Source: an uncultured Bacteroidales bacterium
GTDB taxonomy: Bacteria > Bacteroidota > Bacteroidia > Bacteroidales > UBA932
Length of the DNA: 64,000 nt
Reading direction: 5' to 3'
NCBI GenBank assembly: GCA_944322565.1
Contig: CALUPG010000003.1
Coordinates: forward strand, 1 to 64,000
This document shows positions 53,913 to 63,529 of this stretch, piece after piece. Both the position numbers and the translations under genes were made by a program. Position 1 is the first letter of the stretch, and every line of letters starts with the position of its first letter. Under the pieces are notes generated by a model. The model had not been told where the DNA came from. It saw only the letters and a program-made list of their open reading frames with translations, and made no database searches.

Positions 53913-55565
53913 CTATCTGTCAATGTCGGGCACCACATAGTCGAGCGTGCCTCCGATTGCGATGAGGTCGGCAATCTTCGCATTCCTTGATATGGTGTCA
54001 ATGCATGAGACGAGAGGCAGTCCGGTCGAGCGGAATTTCACCCTGTACGGGAATTTGTCCCCCCGGCTTTCGATGAATACCCCGAATTCCCCGCGGCTGC
54101 CCTCGACGGCAGTGTACCAGCTCCCCGCCGGCAGCTTTATTACGGGCTTCACCTTCATCTGCCATTCGCCTTCAGGGATATTGTCAATGAGCTGTTCAAT
54201 GATGTTGAGACTCTGCTCTATCTCCTTGACTCTCACCATATACCTGTCGAAGCAATCGCCTGCGGCGAAAGTGATTTCCTCAAAGTCCACCTTGTCATAC
54301 ATGGCGTACGGATGTCTTTTGCGCACATCGCAGGCCCAGCCGGACGCTCTTCCCGAACCTCCTGTGGCTCCGAATGAGATGGCATCTTCCCGGGACAGGA
54401 TTCCCGTGCCCGTGAGCCTTTTGCGGACGATGACATTGTCGGTGAAAATCTCCTGATATTCACGCATCTTCGGCCTCATGTACCTTATGAATTCCTTAGT
54501 TTTCTTCATAAAGTCCGGATGAATGTCGGCCTGTACGCCGCCGATGGTGTTGTATGTCTGGATAAGGCGGCCTCCGGTGGTCTGCTCCAGTATGTCCAGC
54601 ACTTTCTCCCTGTCCCTGAACCCGAGGAAGAATACCTCAAGAGCCCCCATATCCTGGGAAAGGCAGGCGATGAACAGCAGGTGAGAGTCGATTCTCTGAA
54701 GCTCGTCCATGATGGTGCGTATGCATTTGATTCTGTCCGACACCTCCAGGCCCATGGCCTTTTCTATGCAGGCGCAGAGGGCATGCCTGTTCTGCATTGC
54801 CCCGAGATAGTCGAGCCTGTCGGTCAGGGCGAGAGTCTGGGGATAGGTGAGCGACTCGCAGAGTTTCTCGATGCCCCTGTGTATGTATCCGCTGTGGACA
54901 TCAATTTTCTTGATGGTTTCTCCTTCGAGGGACACTCTGAAACGGAGCACCCCGTGGGTGGCCGGATGCTGCGGGCCGATGTTTATCACATATTCCTGGT
55001 CTTCGAAAAGAGGATGCCTCCTGAGGATGTAGCCTCCGTCAGGAGTCATTTCGTAGCTCGGCGCCTCGTCCTCATTGCCCTCGTTTTCCATATTCAGCGG
55101 GTTGAGGGCCATGTCGTAGTCTTTTCTGAGCGGATGGCCCTGCCAGTCGTCCCTGAGGAAAAGCCGGCGGAGGTCAGGATGGCCTACGAACTTGATGCCG
55201 AAGAAATCGTATGCCTCCCTTTCATTGAAATTGGCCCCTTTCCAGAGGTCATGCACGGACGGCACTCTGGCATTGTCCCTGTCTGCATCAGCGGTCGAGA
55301 TGACTACATTCTCTCCTGTTGCAGTGTTCTCGAGATGGTATACGCATCCAAGTCCTTCTTCACCCCAGTCCATGCCTGTGAGACTGCGGAGGAAGTCAAA
55401 GCCTTCTTCGTTTTTCAGCTTTTCGGCGAGCGGCCTGAATGAGGACACAGGGACTCTGAACATTCCGTCCCCGGCATCTGACCACACTGCCGACGGCTCC
55501 ATTGCCGCTATTTTTTCTTTTATGTCAAGCTTGTTCTCCATGTCAATATTGCTTGTAGTTCTCAT
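53913..55565 (-). CDS. nuoCD: fused NADH-quinone oxidoreductase subunits C and D
   Basis: A 550-residue fusion. The N-terminal C part is seen in [20 protein letters not shown] and [20 protein letters not shown]. The D part starts near residue 165 with [20 protein letters not shown] and ends in [21 protein letters not shown]. The quinone-site His of the D part is present (HPATHG). The start at 55565 overlaps the nuoB stop as ATGA. Fused CD genes are common in Bacteroidetes and enterobacteria. Confidence 0.96.
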   Translation of the reverse strand: MRTTSNIDMENKLDIKEKIAAMEPSAVWSDAGDGMFRVPVSSFRPLAEKLKNEEGFDFLRSLTGMDWGEEGLGCVYHLENTATGENVVISTADADRDNARVPSVHDLWKGANFNEREAYDFFGIKFVGHPDLRRLFLRDDWQGHPLRKDYDMALNPLNMENEGNEDEAPSYEMTPDGGYILRRHPLFEDQEYVINIGPQHPATHGVLRFRVSLEGETIKKIDVHSGYIHRGIEKLCESLTYPQTLALTDRLDYLGAMQNRHALCACIEKAMGLEVSDRIKCIRTIMDELQRIDSHLLFIACLSQDMGALEVFFLGFRDREKVLDILEQTTGGRLIQTYNTIGGVQADIHPDFMKKTKEFIRYMRPKMREYQEIFTDNVIVRKRLTGTGILSREDAISFGATGGSGRASGWACDVRKRHPYAMYDKVDFEEITFAAGDCFDRYMVRVKEIEQSLNIIEQLIDNIPEGEWQMKVKPVIKLPAGSWYTAVEGSRGEFGVFIESRGDKFPYRVKFRSTGLPLVSCIDTISRNAKIADLIAIGGTLDYVVPDIDR

Positions 55566-56212
55566 GCAAGTCCGGATTCGTCATAATCCCTGTAGTCTTC
55601 TGTCCTGCTGGTGTCTTTCCTCATCATCTTTTCATACTCTTTCTCGCTGATGCCCTTGTTGATTCCTCCGAGGAATCTCTGCGCCTTCACCTTGCGCTGC
55701 AGCTGCATCAGTCCGTAGAGCATGGCTTCGGGTCTCGGGGGGCAGCCGGGGATGTATACATCCACCGGTATGATTTTGTCCACTCCGTTGACCACATGGT
55801 ATGATTTCTTGAACGGTCCTCCGCTTATGGCACAGCCTCCGGTGGCAATGACATATTTAGGGTCAGCCATCTGGTCATAGAGCCTCTTGAGCACCGGAGC
55901 CATCTTGTTGGTGATTGTTCCTGCGACCATGATGAAGTCTGCCTGACGAGGGGAAGACCTCGCCACTTCGAATCCGAACCTTGCGAAGTCATATCTTGCG
56001 GCCCCGATTGCCATGAATTCGATTCCGCAGCAGCTTGTGGCGAATGTCAGAGGCCAGAGGCTGTTGCTGCGGCCCCATTCGATCACATCGTCAAGGCAGC
56101 CGACAATGACATTGGTGCCGTTGTCCCTGAGCTCCTTGAGCATCTGCTCGATATATTCATTGTCGTTGAAATCCTCATATTTCATCGACTTTATGCTGAC
56201 ATTTCTTTTCAT
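55562..56212 (-). CDS. nuoB: NADH-quinone oxidoreductase subunit B
   Basis: A 216-residue subunit that carries the N2 iron-sulfur cluster. The ligands are in [11 protein letters not shown] (adjacent cysteines), [11 protein letters not shown] and [12 protein letters not shown]. It is slightly longer than average because of a polar C-terminal tail. It follows nuoA after 51 bases. Confidence 0.96.
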   Translation of the reverse strand: MKRNVSIKSMKYEDFNDNEYIEQMLKELRDNGTNVIVGCLDDVIEWGRSNSLWPLTFATSCCGIEFMAIGAARYDFARFGFEVARSSPRQADFIMVAGTITNKMAPVLKRLYDQMADPKYVIATGGCAISGGPFKKSYHVVNGVDKIIPVDVYIPGCPPRPEAMLYGLMQLQRKVKAQRFLGGINKGISEKEYEKMMRKDTSRTEDYRDYDESGLA

Positions 56213-56263
56213 TTTCCGAAAATTTATTTCTGAAACATCCGAGTCATTCCCTCTCCGGGCTTC

Positions 56264-56614
56264 TCATTTCCATTCAAGGGCGCCTTTCCTCCATGCGTAG
56301 GCCAGTCCGAGGATAAGGACAAGCAGGAAGAACAGCACGCTTACCAGACCGTATATCCCGAGGTCCTGGACGACAACAGCCCACGCGAAGAGAAATACAG
56401 TCTCGACATCGAACATCAGGAACAGGATGGCAAAGAGGTAGTAGCCTACCTTGAACTGCATCCATGACTTGCCCCTGGTGGGGATTCCGCATTCGTAGGG
56501 CTCGCCTTTCTGCGGATTGTAAGAGCGCGGGGCGATGGCCTTGGCTATGCCCACCGCAGCCGCCACCATTATGACGGCAATCAGAATAACAACAATCAGT
56601 AATATGAAGTTCAT
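56264..56614 (-). CDS. nuoA: NADH-quinone oxidoreductase subunit A
   Basis: A 116-residue subunit with three membrane helices. It has YECGIPTRGKSWMQFKVGYY in the first loop and FDVETVFLFAWAV in the second helix region. It is the first gene of the nuo cluster. I found no clear promoter box before it. The nearest notable element is a 14-bp palindrome (GCTGCCGCGGCAGC) at 56693-56706. Confidence 0.95.
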   Translation of the reverse strand: MNFILLIVVILIAVIMVAAAVGIAKAIAPRSYNPQKGEPYECGIPTRGKSWMQFKVGYYLFAILFLMFDVETVFLFAWAVVVQDLGIYGLVSVLFFLLVLILGLAYAWRKGALEWK

Positions 56615-56740
56615 GTCTGTTATTTTGTTTTCTATAATTGAAGTACCATATTGGAGAAGTGCGTATTTGTCCCGTGAACGAGGATGGGGACAGCTGCCGC
56701 GGCAGCAAAAGACGGCAGCGGATGGAAATGGACGGATGGC

Positions 56741-57181
56741 CTAAATGAGGATTCTTTCCAGCGCGAAGACAAAATAGTCCGCCTGACGGACAAAGATATC
56801 CGATACGGCATACTGTATCTCAGGCTTCCGGACAGAAGCCTTTATATGCCTTGAAGGGCTGCTGAATGCCGCACGCCCGTTGCCGGAGATGCGGAAGTCT
56901 GGCTGGGTTGAAGTGCCCGGTGCTGAAGACATTGAGGTGATTTCCATGCTGGCCTCGGAAACGGGGATGAAAGCCTGTACGGAGACCGGGGAGGTGAAGA
57001 GCAATTCCGCTGCCTCCAAAGGTTCAGTCATGGACTCGTTCCCGTCAGATTTTGACGGGTACTCCGGACCGAAAGCAAGACACAGGACAATGCCGCCCAG
57101 AATGACGGCCAGAACTTTCTTGATATGGCAGAATGTCTCGTGCATCGCTTTTTTATGGAAAAACGGCGCAAATTTACACAA
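56741..57181 (-). CDS. unrecognised exported or membrane-anchored protein
   Basis: A 146-residue frame; the inner ATG at 57145 (MHETFCHIKKVLAVILG) would give a better signal peptide. One hydrophobic segment KVLAVILGGIVLCLAFG precedes a Ser/Pro-rich stretch (SMTEPLEAAELLFTSPVS) and a basic middle. It belongs to no family I can name. It sits between nuoA and the divergent riboflavin operon. The absence of a clear promoter makes expression uncertain. Confidence 0.5.
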   Translation of the reverse strand: MCKFAPFFHKKAMHETFCHIKKVLAVILGGIVLCLAFGPEYPSKSDGNESMTEPLEAAELLFTSPVSVQAFIPVSEASMEITSMSSAPGTSTQPDFRISGNGRAAFSSPSRHIKASVRKPEIQYAVSDIFVRQADYFVFALERILI

Positions 57182-57207
57182 AAAATGAAAAATGCGTAAA
57201 AAATCTC

Positions 57208-57215
57208 TATATTTG
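57208..57215 (+). promoter_or_regulatory. -7 box of the riboflavin operon
   Basis: It reads TATATTTG, about 20 bp before the riboswitch begins. Confidence 0.6.
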
Positions 57216-57231
57216 CACCCGATACATGAAA

Positions 57232-57352
57232 TCTCTCAGGGCAGGGTGAAATTCCCTACCGGCGGTGAAAGCCCGCGACTCCCTGGACGCCAGGGACTGA
57301 ACCGGTGAAATTCCGGTGCCGACGGTACAGTCCGGATGGAAGAGGGATGTTG
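57232..57352 (+). ncRNA. FMN riboswitch (RFN element)
   Basis: The RFN hallmarks are in order: TCTCAGGGCAGGGTGAAATT, then CCCTACCGGCGGTGAAAGCC, CGCGACTCCC, the GACCGGTGAAATTCCGGT-like arm (as GAACCGGTGAAATTCCGG), GCCGACGGTACAGTC and CCGGATGGAAGAGG. It binds FMN and here lies 94 bases before ribD, so high FMN should lower operon expression. The 3' part of the leader holds the terminator at 57383-57420. Confidence 0.96.
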
Positions 57353-57382
57353 TCCGGCAGTCCTGCCGTGCATATTGCCGCC

Positions 57383-57420
57383 GTTGCCCTGAGTACATTC
57401 TGTACCCGGGCTTTATTTTT
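57383..57420 (+). terminator. riboswitch-controlled terminator
   Basis: GCCCTGAGTAC pairs with GTACCCGGGC (one bulge) and is followed by TTTATTTTTT. It probably ends transcription when FMN is bound. Confidence 0.75.
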
Positions 57421-57445
57421 TTCGGCTTTATGTTGTAATTAGGCA

Positions 57446-58627
57446 ATGTGGACTGACGAAGACATCAGATATATGAAAGAGGCCCTCGCCCTTGCGGAGA
57501 GGGGGGCCGGGCATGTGTCGCCGAACCCTATGGTCGGGGCGGTGATAGTAAAGGACGGCGGGATAGTCTCCCGCGGGTGGCACAAGGCATGCGGAGCTCT
57601 GCATGCCGAGACGGATGCTCTTGCTTGCTGCAGTGAGAGTCCTGCCGGAGCGACGATGTATGTGACTCTGGAGCCATGCTGCCATTACGGAAAGCAGCCT
57701 CCGTGCACTACAGCCATCATAGAGGCCGGAATCTCCAGGGTGGTTGTCGCAATGGCAGACCCCAATCCTCTTGTCGCCGGGAAAGGCATTTCTATTCTCA
57801 GAGAGCACGGCATCAGCGTGCAGACGGGACTTCTGGAAAAGGAGGCTTCGGCTCTCAACAGGATTTTCATCAGATACATCACAGAACACAGGCCCTGGGT
57901 CATAATGAAGAGTGCCATGACCCTCGACGGGAAGATTGCAGCCGCTTCGGGTGATTCAAAATGGGTGAGTTCCGGGGCATCCAGGCAGTTTGTACATGAA
58001 CTCAGGGGAAAGTGTACCGGTATTCTTGCCGGAATCGGCACTGTCCTCGCCGATGACCCTATGCTCAACTGCCGCACGGAGGGCTGTCGCCAGCCAGTGA
58101 GGATTGTCGTGGATTCCCATGCATCTCTTCCGCCTGATTCCGCTGTTGTCAGGACTGCCGGAGAATACAGGACTGTCCTTGCCTATAATGAGTCTGCGTC
58201 TGCTTCTGCATCTGCGGCTTCCGGAGCATGTCGGCTACGGCTTGAAGCGCTCCGCAATGCAGGTGTAGAGCTGCTCGGGTGCTCCGCAGATGCCGGCGGC
58301 CGTGTGGATTTGCGCGACCTTTTCAAGAAACTCGGCGGGGCGGGGATAGATTCGGTGCTTGCCGAAGGCGGGGCTGAAGTCAACTGGAGTCTTGTCCGGG
58401 ACGGGCTTGCCGATGAGTTCTATTTCTTTGTCGCTCCGAAAATCATCGGCGGCCGTACTGCCAAAGGCCCTGTCGGAGGAGACGGCTTTCCCCTGATGTC
58501 CGATGCCCTGCAGCTCAGCATAGACTCAGTGACAAACTGTGGAAATGATTTGCTGATACATGCCTATAATTCCGGCTGCGCGTGGAGCGGAGCCTCACAA
58601 GAAATTGACTTGACTGACAAAAATTGA
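57446..58627 (+). CDS. ribD: bifunctional pyrimidine deaminase/reductase of riboflavin synthesis
   Basis: A 393-residue fusion. The N-terminal deaminase part has VSPNPMVGAVIV and LHAETDAL with the zinc ligands PCCHYGKQPPC. The C-terminal reductase begins at about residue 150 (PWVIMKSAMTLDGKIAAASG). The protein converts the GTP-derived pyrimidine to the ribitylamino intermediate. A short low-complexity run of Ser-Ala occurs near residues 250-260, coded by a 6-bp repeat. It is the first gene of the operon, and the next gene's start lies six bases after its stop. Confidence 0.96.
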   Translation: MWTDEDIRYMKEALALAERGAGHVSPNPMVGAVIVKDGGIVSRGWHKACGALHAETDALACCSESPAGATMYVTLEPCCHYGKQPPCTTAIIEAGISRVVVAMADPNPLVAGKGISILREHGISVQTGLLEKEASALNRIFIRYITEHRPWVIMKSAMTLDGKIAAASGDSKWVSSGASRQFVHELRGKCTGILAGIGTVLADDPMLNCRTEGCRQPVRIVVDSHASLPPDSAVVRTAGEYRTVLAYNESASASASAASGACRLRLEALRNAGVELLGCSADAGGRVDLRDLFKKLGGAGIDSVLAEGGAEVNWSLVRDGLADEFYFFVAPKIIGGRTAKGPVGGDGFPLMSDALQLSIDSVTNCGNDLLIHAYNSGCAWSGASQEIDLTDKN

Positions 58628-58632
58628 CTGGA

Positions 58633-59292
58633 ATGTTTACAGGAATCATAGAAGAAACCGGAACGGTCCTTTCCGTGCAGGGAGGCAGGGCCGGAGCTGT
58701 CCTTGACATCGCGGCCTTAAAAGTCCTTGAAGATACGGCTGCAGGGGACAGCATAGCAGTCAACGGAGTCTGTCTGACCGTGACTCCCGGACACGGGCAC
58801 TTTACGGCAGATGTGATGCCGGAGTCTCTGCGCCGGACTTCACTCGGAAGTCTGACAACAGGGTCAAAAGTCAATCTGGAGCGGGCGATGCAGTGCGGCG
58901 GCCGCTTCGGGGGCCACATCGTGTCCGGTCATGTGGATGCATGCGGACGGGTGGAACGCCTGGAGCATGAAGGGATAGCATTGCTGATGACAGTGTCCGT
59001 GCCGGCGGCCGTCATGAAATACATTGCCATAAAAGGGTCGGTCACCCTCGACGGAGTATCCCTCACAGTCGCTGATGCAATGGAAAATGCTTTCACAGTT
59101 TCGCTCATTCCCCATACGCTCGGCTCCACGACTCTCGGTCTCCTTCGCACAGGCAGTCCGGTAAATGTCGAGGCCGACATGCTTGCCCGCTATCTTGAGC
59201 AGCTTCTCAGAGCCGGGGACGGACTTTCGGATTCGCGCGGCGGTCAAGGAAGCGGACTGACGGCGGACTTCCTGAAAGAAAACGGATTTTAA
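58633..59292 (+). CDS. ribE: riboflavin synthase alpha chain
   Basis: A 219-residue protein from the ATG at 58633, giving [15 protein letters not shown] as in all members. The two-fold internal repeat is visible, with [10 protein letters not shown] in the first half and [14 protein letters not shown] in the second. It makes riboflavin from two lumazine molecules. The C-terminal tail (about 25 residues, Gly/Ser-rich) is longer than usual. Confidence 0.96.
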   Translation: MFTGIIEETGTVLSVQGGRAGAVLDIAALKVLEDTAAGDSIAVNGVCLTVTPGHGHFTADVMPESLRRTSLGSLTTGSKVNLERAMQCGGRFGGHIVSGHVDACGRVERLEHEGIALLMTVSVPAAVMKYIAIKGSVTLDGVSLTVADAMENAFTVSLIPHTLGSTTLGLLRTGSPVNVEADMLARYLEQLLRAGDGLSDSRGGQGSGLTADFLKENGF

Positions 59293-59312
59293 CTGATTTT
59301 AAAATACATAGA

Positions 59313-60560
59313 ATGGAAGACAATAAGAAATTCAATACTATTGAAGAGGCGGCGGAAGACCTCCGTCAGGGCAAAATCATAGTTGTCGTCGATTCCCCGG
59401 ACAGGGAAAACGAGGGTGACCTGATATGCGCGGCGAGGTTTGCCTCTCCGGAGAATGTAAATTTTATGGCCACATACGGCAAAGGCCTGATATGCATGCC
59501 CATGAGCGATGAGATGACCCGCAGGCTCGGACTTTCTCAGATGGTGGCCCGAAATACGGACAATCATTGCACTGCATTCACGGAATCCATTGACCATGTG
59601 TCTACTTCGACGGGGATTTCCGCGTTTGAAAGGTCTGTCACGGCCCTCAAGTCCGTGGAGCCGGGGGCGCGGCCAGAGGATTTCCGCCGTCCGGGGCACA
59701 TGTTCCCTCTGAGGGCCAGACCTTGGGGCGTGCTTGAACGCGAGGGCCATACGGAGGCTACTGTTGATCTCATGCGTATTGCCGGACTGGAGGAATGCGG
59801 CCTGTGCTGCGAAATCATGCGTCCTGACGGAGATATGATGCGCACTTCCGAGCTCATTGCCTTTGCCCGGGAGCACGGTATGAAAATCATAACTGTCGAG
59901 GACCTGATATCATACCGCAAGCATCATGAGAAATGGGTGGAGCGGGTGACAGACGCACCGCTGCCGACAAAATACGGGAATTTCCGCATCCTCGGATATG
60001 TCAACAGAGTGACTGGAGAGCATCATGTCGCCCTGGTAAAGGGAGATGTCACCGGAGATGAACCGGTGCTGTGCCGAATGCATTCGGAATGTCTTACAGG
60101 TGATGTGCTGGGCTCCCTGAGATGCGACTGCGGAGAACAGCTTGCCGAGGCACTGAGGCGGATTGAGAAAGCCGGAAGAGGAGTGCTGCTCTATCTCAGG
60201 CAGGAAGGCCGGGGAATAGGTCTGATTAACAAGCTCAGGGCATACGAGCTTCAGGACAAGGGCATGGACACGGTCGAGGCCAATATTGCCCTCGGTTTCA
60301 AGCCGGACCTCAGGGAATACGATACAGGAGCGGCGATGCTTGCCGACCTTGGAGTGAGAAGACTTATCCTTATGACTAATAATCCGCTGAAAATCCATGG
60401 GCTTGACCATTATGGAATAGATGTTTCCGGCCGGGAGCCCATAGAAATGACCTGCAATGAGAAAAATGCTGCATATCTCTATACCAAATACAAGAAGATG
60501 GGGCATATACTGCATTTCAGCGGGACTGACGGAAGCGGCAGGCCGGAAGGCAACAGATAA
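59313..60560 (+). CDS. ribBA: bifunctional DHBP synthase / GTP cyclohydrolase II
   Basis: A 415-residue fusion. The N-terminal DHBP synthase part has [20 protein letters not shown], and [20 protein letters not shown] is present. The GTP cyclohydrolase II part has the zinc motif [16 protein letters not shown], then [20 protein letters not shown]. It opens the pathway from ribulose 5-phosphate and GTP. It begins 21 bases after ribE. Confidence 0.96.
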   Translation: MEDNKKFNTIEEAAEDLRQGKIIVVVDSPDRENEGDLICAARFASPENVNFMATYGKGLICMPMSDEMTRRLGLSQMVARNTDNHCTAFTESIDHVSTSTGISAFERSVTALKSVEPGARPEDFRRPGHMFPLRARPWGVLEREGHTEATVDLMRIAGLEECGLCCEIMRPDGDMMRTSELIAFAREHGMKIITVEDLISYRKHHEKWVERVTDAPLPTKYGNFRILGYVNRVTGEHHVALVKGDVTGDEPVLCRMHSECLTGDVLGSLRCDCGEQLAEALRRIEKAGRGVLLYLRQEGRGIGLINKLRAYELQDKGMDTVEANIALGFKPDLREYDTGAAMLADLGVRRLILMTNNPLKIHGLDHYGIDVSGREPIEMTCNEKNAAYLYTKYKKMGHILHFSGTDGSGRPEGNR

Positions 60561-60648
60561 GGTCCGTCCCGACAGTCCCCCGGCCGGATAGTCCGGCAAT
60601 CTGACAGTCTGACTGAAAATTAATTTATCAAATACAATTGATTCGACA

Positions 60649-61113
60649 ATGAAAGTTATAGAAGGCAATCTTTCCGCGGCAGGCCAGAGGATAGGCATAG
60701 TTGCCGCACGGTTCAATGAATTCATTACTTCAAAGCTTCTTTCAGGAGCAGAAGATTCTTTCCTCCGCCACGGTGGAGACGGAGAAAATCTGGATGTCCT
60801 CTGGGTGCCGGGGGCATTTGAAATACCTTTTGCTGCAAAGAAGATGGCGGTTTCCGGCAGATATGATGCAATCGTGTGTCTCGGTGCAGTCATCAGAGGA
60901 GCCACCCCTCATTTTGATATGGTTGCGGCCGAAGCCACAAAAGGTATTGCACATGTCGGCCTTGAATGCAACATTCCTGTCATTTTCGGGGTGCTGACAA
61001 CAGACTCTATTGAACAGGCTGTTGAAAGGGCTGGCACCAAGGCCGGCAATAAGGGCTTTGATGCCATGACCACTGCCATAGAAATGGTCAATGTCGCAAA
61101 GAAATTCGTCTGA
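60649..61113 (+). CDS. ribH: 6,7-dimethyl-8-ribityllumazine synthase
   Basis: A 154-residue protein of normal length. It has [12 protein letters not shown], the [15 protein letters not shown] active-site segment, [14 protein letters not shown] and [12 protein letters not shown]. It supplies the lumazine used by ribE. It follows ribBA after 88 bases and is the last gene of the riboflavin cluster, with convergence on the nitroreductase gene. Confidence 0.96.
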   Translation: MKVIEGNLSAAGQRIGIVAARFNEFITSKLLSGAEDSFLRHGGDGENLDVLWVPGAFEIPFAAKKMAVSGRYDAIVCLGAVIRGATPHFDMVAAEATKGIAHVGLECNIPVIFGVLTTDSIEQAVERAGTKAGNKGFDAMTTAIEMVNVAKKFV

Positions 61114-61136
61114 ACAGACTGTCTCCGGCAGTCCGT

Positions 61137-61793
61137 TCAGTCGGGAATGAACCGTATCTTGGATTCGTCCCTCGGTTTGCCGGCAGGAGTCTCATCAGGA
61201 TATCCGAATGCTATGCAGTACAACAGCCTGTAGCCTTCAGAAAATCCGAGTTTCTCAAGATATTCCGCAGCAGCCGGATTCTCGTTCATGAATCTGACAG
61301 GACCTCCGAGGCAGCATGAGCCTATGCCCATCGACCAGGCGGAGAGCATCATGTTCCCGCCGAGAAGTCCGCAGTCAACCTGGGAGAAATCGTAGGACGG
61401 GTCATTTGCCACGAATACTACAGTCGGGGCATTCCTGAACATGTTGACGAATGACGGGTCTTCCCCGGCCTTCGGATAGGCCTTGAGGTATTCCTCTGTA
61501 ATCCCGCTGATGTATTCGGGATTGTCCACGACACGGATTTCCCATGACTGCCTGTTCTGTCCGTTCGGGGCATTGATGCCGCATCTGAGGATTGTCAGCA
61601 TGGTGTCTCTGCCGACAGGCTGCGTCCTGTATTTGCGTATGCTCCGGCGTGTCATGATGTTGTCAATGACTGTCTCCGATGCTGATGACTTGTCTGTCGT
61701 GCAGGAGCCGTCTGTGCTCCTCCCGCAGCATCCCGGGAGCATCAGGCCCAGGGCAAGGAAGACAGCTGCCGCTGATTTTGTGATTCTTTTCAT
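61137..61793 (-). CDS. nitroreductase-family lipoprotein
   Basis: A 218-residue protein. A signal peptide ends in the lipobox LPGC (Cys at about residue 22), so the enzyme should be lipid-anchored in the envelope. The nitroreductase fold follows: TRRSIRKYRTQPVGRD at about residues 48-63, GINAPNGQNRQSWEIRVV, and the C-terminal GSCCLGGPVRFMN. These proteins use FMN and reduce nitro compounds or flavins. An extracytoplasmic location would need exported FMN. It ends only 23 bases from the convergent ribH stop. The gene has four copies of a 13-bp repeat in its 5' region (61810-61861). Confidence 0.88.
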   Translation of the reverse strand: MKRITKSAAAVFLALGLMLPGCCGRSTDGSCTTDKSSASETVIDNIMTRRSIRKYRTQPVGRDTMLTILRCGINAPNGQNRQSWEIRVVDNPEYISGITEEYLKAYPKAGEDPSFVNMFRNAPTVVFVANDPSYDFSQVDCGLLGGNMMLSAWSMGIGSCCLGGPVRFMNENPAAAEYLEKLGFSEGYRLLYCIAFGYPDETPAGKPRDESKIRFIPD

Positions 61794-61809
61794 GATGGAT
61801 AGTTGATGA

Positions 61810-61861
61810 TAATTATTGATGGTAATTATTGATGGTAATTATTGATGGTAATTATTGATGG
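61810..61861. repeat. four perfect 13-bp tandem repeats (TAATTATTGATGG)
   Basis: The units are at 61810-61822, 61823-61835, 61836-61848 and 61849-61861, between the nitroreductase start (61793) and the stop of the alpha/beta hydrolase (61878). They are probably in the 5' untranslated or promoter region of the nitroreductase gene, so copy-number change could alter its expression. Confidence 0.92.
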
Positions 61862-61877
61862 TTTATGACAATTGAGT

Positions 61878-62846
61878 TTATATGGAGCTGCTGATGAATT
61901 CCAGAATGTCAGACCAGACCCTTTCCTTTCCGGTCTCATTCAGAATCTCGTGTCTCATGCCCGGATACAATATGCTTCTGACATCGGTGTAGCCGGTCTT
62001 TTTCATGGCATTGACCGCTTCCTCAAATTTTTCATGGCTTATGAGACACGGGTCTTCTTCTCCTGAAATGAACAGAACAGGCATGCCCGGATTCCCGGGA
62101 TGCCAGTCTTTTGTCCGGTAGGCGTCCTGCATCAGGGAGAACAGATTGATGAATCCGTCGTTAGTGAACTGGAAATTGCACAGCGGGTCGGCTTCGTAGT
62201 TTCTTATTATTTCCGGGTCGGAGCAAATCCATGCATGAGGCGAAGATTCTTCCTTGAACTTCCTGTTGAAGGCACCGAACGCGAGATCCTGTATCAGTTC
62301 GGGCCTGTGCCGTTTGCCGAAAAAGAGCGAGTGGACCCTGGCAAGAAATTTTGCAAAACCCGCTCCTGTGTTCCTTGAAGGGCAGCCGCATACGATGAGC
62401 CCGCAGATGCTGCCGTCGTATCTTTTTGAGTAGGAACGCACTGCCATCGAGCCCATGCTGTGGCCGAACAGCACGACAGGCAGCCCCGGGAATTCTTCCT
62501 TTGCCTTGTCTGTGACGGTTTTGATGTCATCTGTCATCGCCAGATATCCGCCTTCGTAGAAATATCCGAGGTCACTGGCGGATTTTACTGATTCCCCGTG
62601 TCCCCTGTGGTCGTGTATGATGCTTGCGATATCGTTGTCTGCAAGAAATTCCATGAAGGGCACATACCTTTCTTTGTGTTCGCACATTCCGTGGACAAGC
62701 TGGACCACTGCCTTTGGCCCTGTGGCGGGGCGGCATGTCAGAATGCTGACAGCAAGACCGTCGGCCCGCGAGACTATGGTATCTTTCCGTATATTATGTC
62801 TGTCCATAATGTTCTGATTCATATCTTGAAACTGTTTTGAATCCAA
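61878..62846 (-). CDS. alpha/beta hydrolase (monoglyceride lipase-like)
   Basis: A 322-residue serine hydrolase. The oxyanion segment VQLVHGMCEHKERY, the HDHRGHGES motif and the nucleophile elbow GHSMGSMA are present. The late acid is in FISGEEDPCL and the His in YPGMRHEILNE. It has no signal peptide and should be cytoplasmic. It resembles the monoacylglycerol lipase or lysophospholipase group. The substrate is not established. Confidence 0.9.
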   Translation of the reverse strand: MDSKQFQDMNQNIMDRHNIRKDTIVSRADGLAVSILTCRPATGPKAVVQLVHGMCEHKERYVPFMEFLADNDIASIIHDHRGHGESVKSASDLGYFYEGGYLAMTDDIKTVTDKAKEEFPGLPVVLFGHSMGSMAVRSYSKRYDGSICGLIVCGCPSRNTGAGFAKFLARVHSLFFGKRHRPELIQDLAFGAFNRKFKEESSPHAWICSDPEIIRNYEADPLCNFQFTNDGFINLFSLMQDAYRTKDWHPGNPGMPVLFISGEEDPCLISHEKFEEAVNAMKKTGYTDVRSILYPGMRHEILNETGKERVWSDILEFISSSI

Positions 62847-62965
62847 AACGGTTTCTTACCGGGAAACATTCCAAAGATACAATAAAAATAAATATGTTGC
62901 TCCCGCCGGTTCAGAGTCGCGGCCCTCGGCATCCCCAAAATCATCCTTGTGTCAATGAAAAGGCT

Positions 62966-62973
62966 TATATTTG
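62966..62973 (+). promoter_or_regulatory. -7 box before the small exonuclease gene
   Basis: It reads TATATTTG, about 60 bp before the ATG at 63033. A -33 TTG (62947-62949) is 16 bp away, shorter than usual. Confidence 0.5.
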
Positions 62974-63032
62974 CATCCGCAATGACTTAAAGACAGACAA
63001 GTCCGTGCAAGGACAGAGTAAATTTCAAGAAA

Positions 63033-63527
63033 ATGACGGATTTTGCAGCTATTGACTTTGAGACTGCCAATGAGCAGAGATGCAGTGTGTGCTCCGTAGG
63101 GCTGGTGGTCGTAAGGGGAGGCGAGATAGCAGATACATTTTACAGCCTGATTCATCCTGAGCCGGACTATTACCAATGGTTCTGCCAGCGGGTGCACGGC
63201 CTGTCACAGGCAGATACCGATGATGCCCCGGTTTTTCCTCATGTGTGGGAAGAAATTGCCCCGAGAATCGAGGGCTTGCCACTGGTTGCACATAACAGCC
63301 CTTTTGACGAGAGTTGTCTCAAAGCTGTCTTCCGTGTATATCAGATGGATTATCCTGACTATGTGTTCCATGATACCTGTGCCGCATCACGCCGGGTGTT
63401 CGGCCGTACTTTGCAGAACCATCAGCTCCAGACCGTGGCTTCGGCATGCGGCTATGACCTCATGAATCATCACCATGCGCTTGCGGATGCCGAGGCCTGC
63501 GCCAGGATAGCCATGAAAATTCTCTGA
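63033..63527 (+). CDS. small DnaQ-like 3'-5' exonuclease
   Basis: A 164-residue DEDDh exonuclease. It has FAAIDFETAN (D and E near residues 8-10), VAHNSPFDESCLKAV and the late HHHALADAEACARIA. There is no other domain. It may act in nucleic-acid maintenance. It differs from the longer exonuclease near dnaN (33269-34195) by lacking the C-terminal extension. The beta-lactamase gene starts two bases after its stop. Confidence 0.9.
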   Translation: MTDFAAIDFETANEQRCSVCSVGLVVVRGGEIADTFYSLIHPEPDYYQWFCQRVHGLSQADTDDAPVFPHVWEEIAPRIEGLPLVAHNSPFDESCLKAVFRVYQMDYPDYVFHDTCAASRRVFGRTLQNHQLQTVASACGYDLMNHHHALADAEACARIAMKIL

Positions 63528-63529
63528 AA

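Noticed and set aside
57446..57889. Minus-strand frames opposite ribD
   Set aside because: They are shadows of a gene with complete family motifs.
61810..61861. Tandem 13-bp repeats as a CRISPR array
   Set aside because: There are no spacers between the units and the unit is too short.
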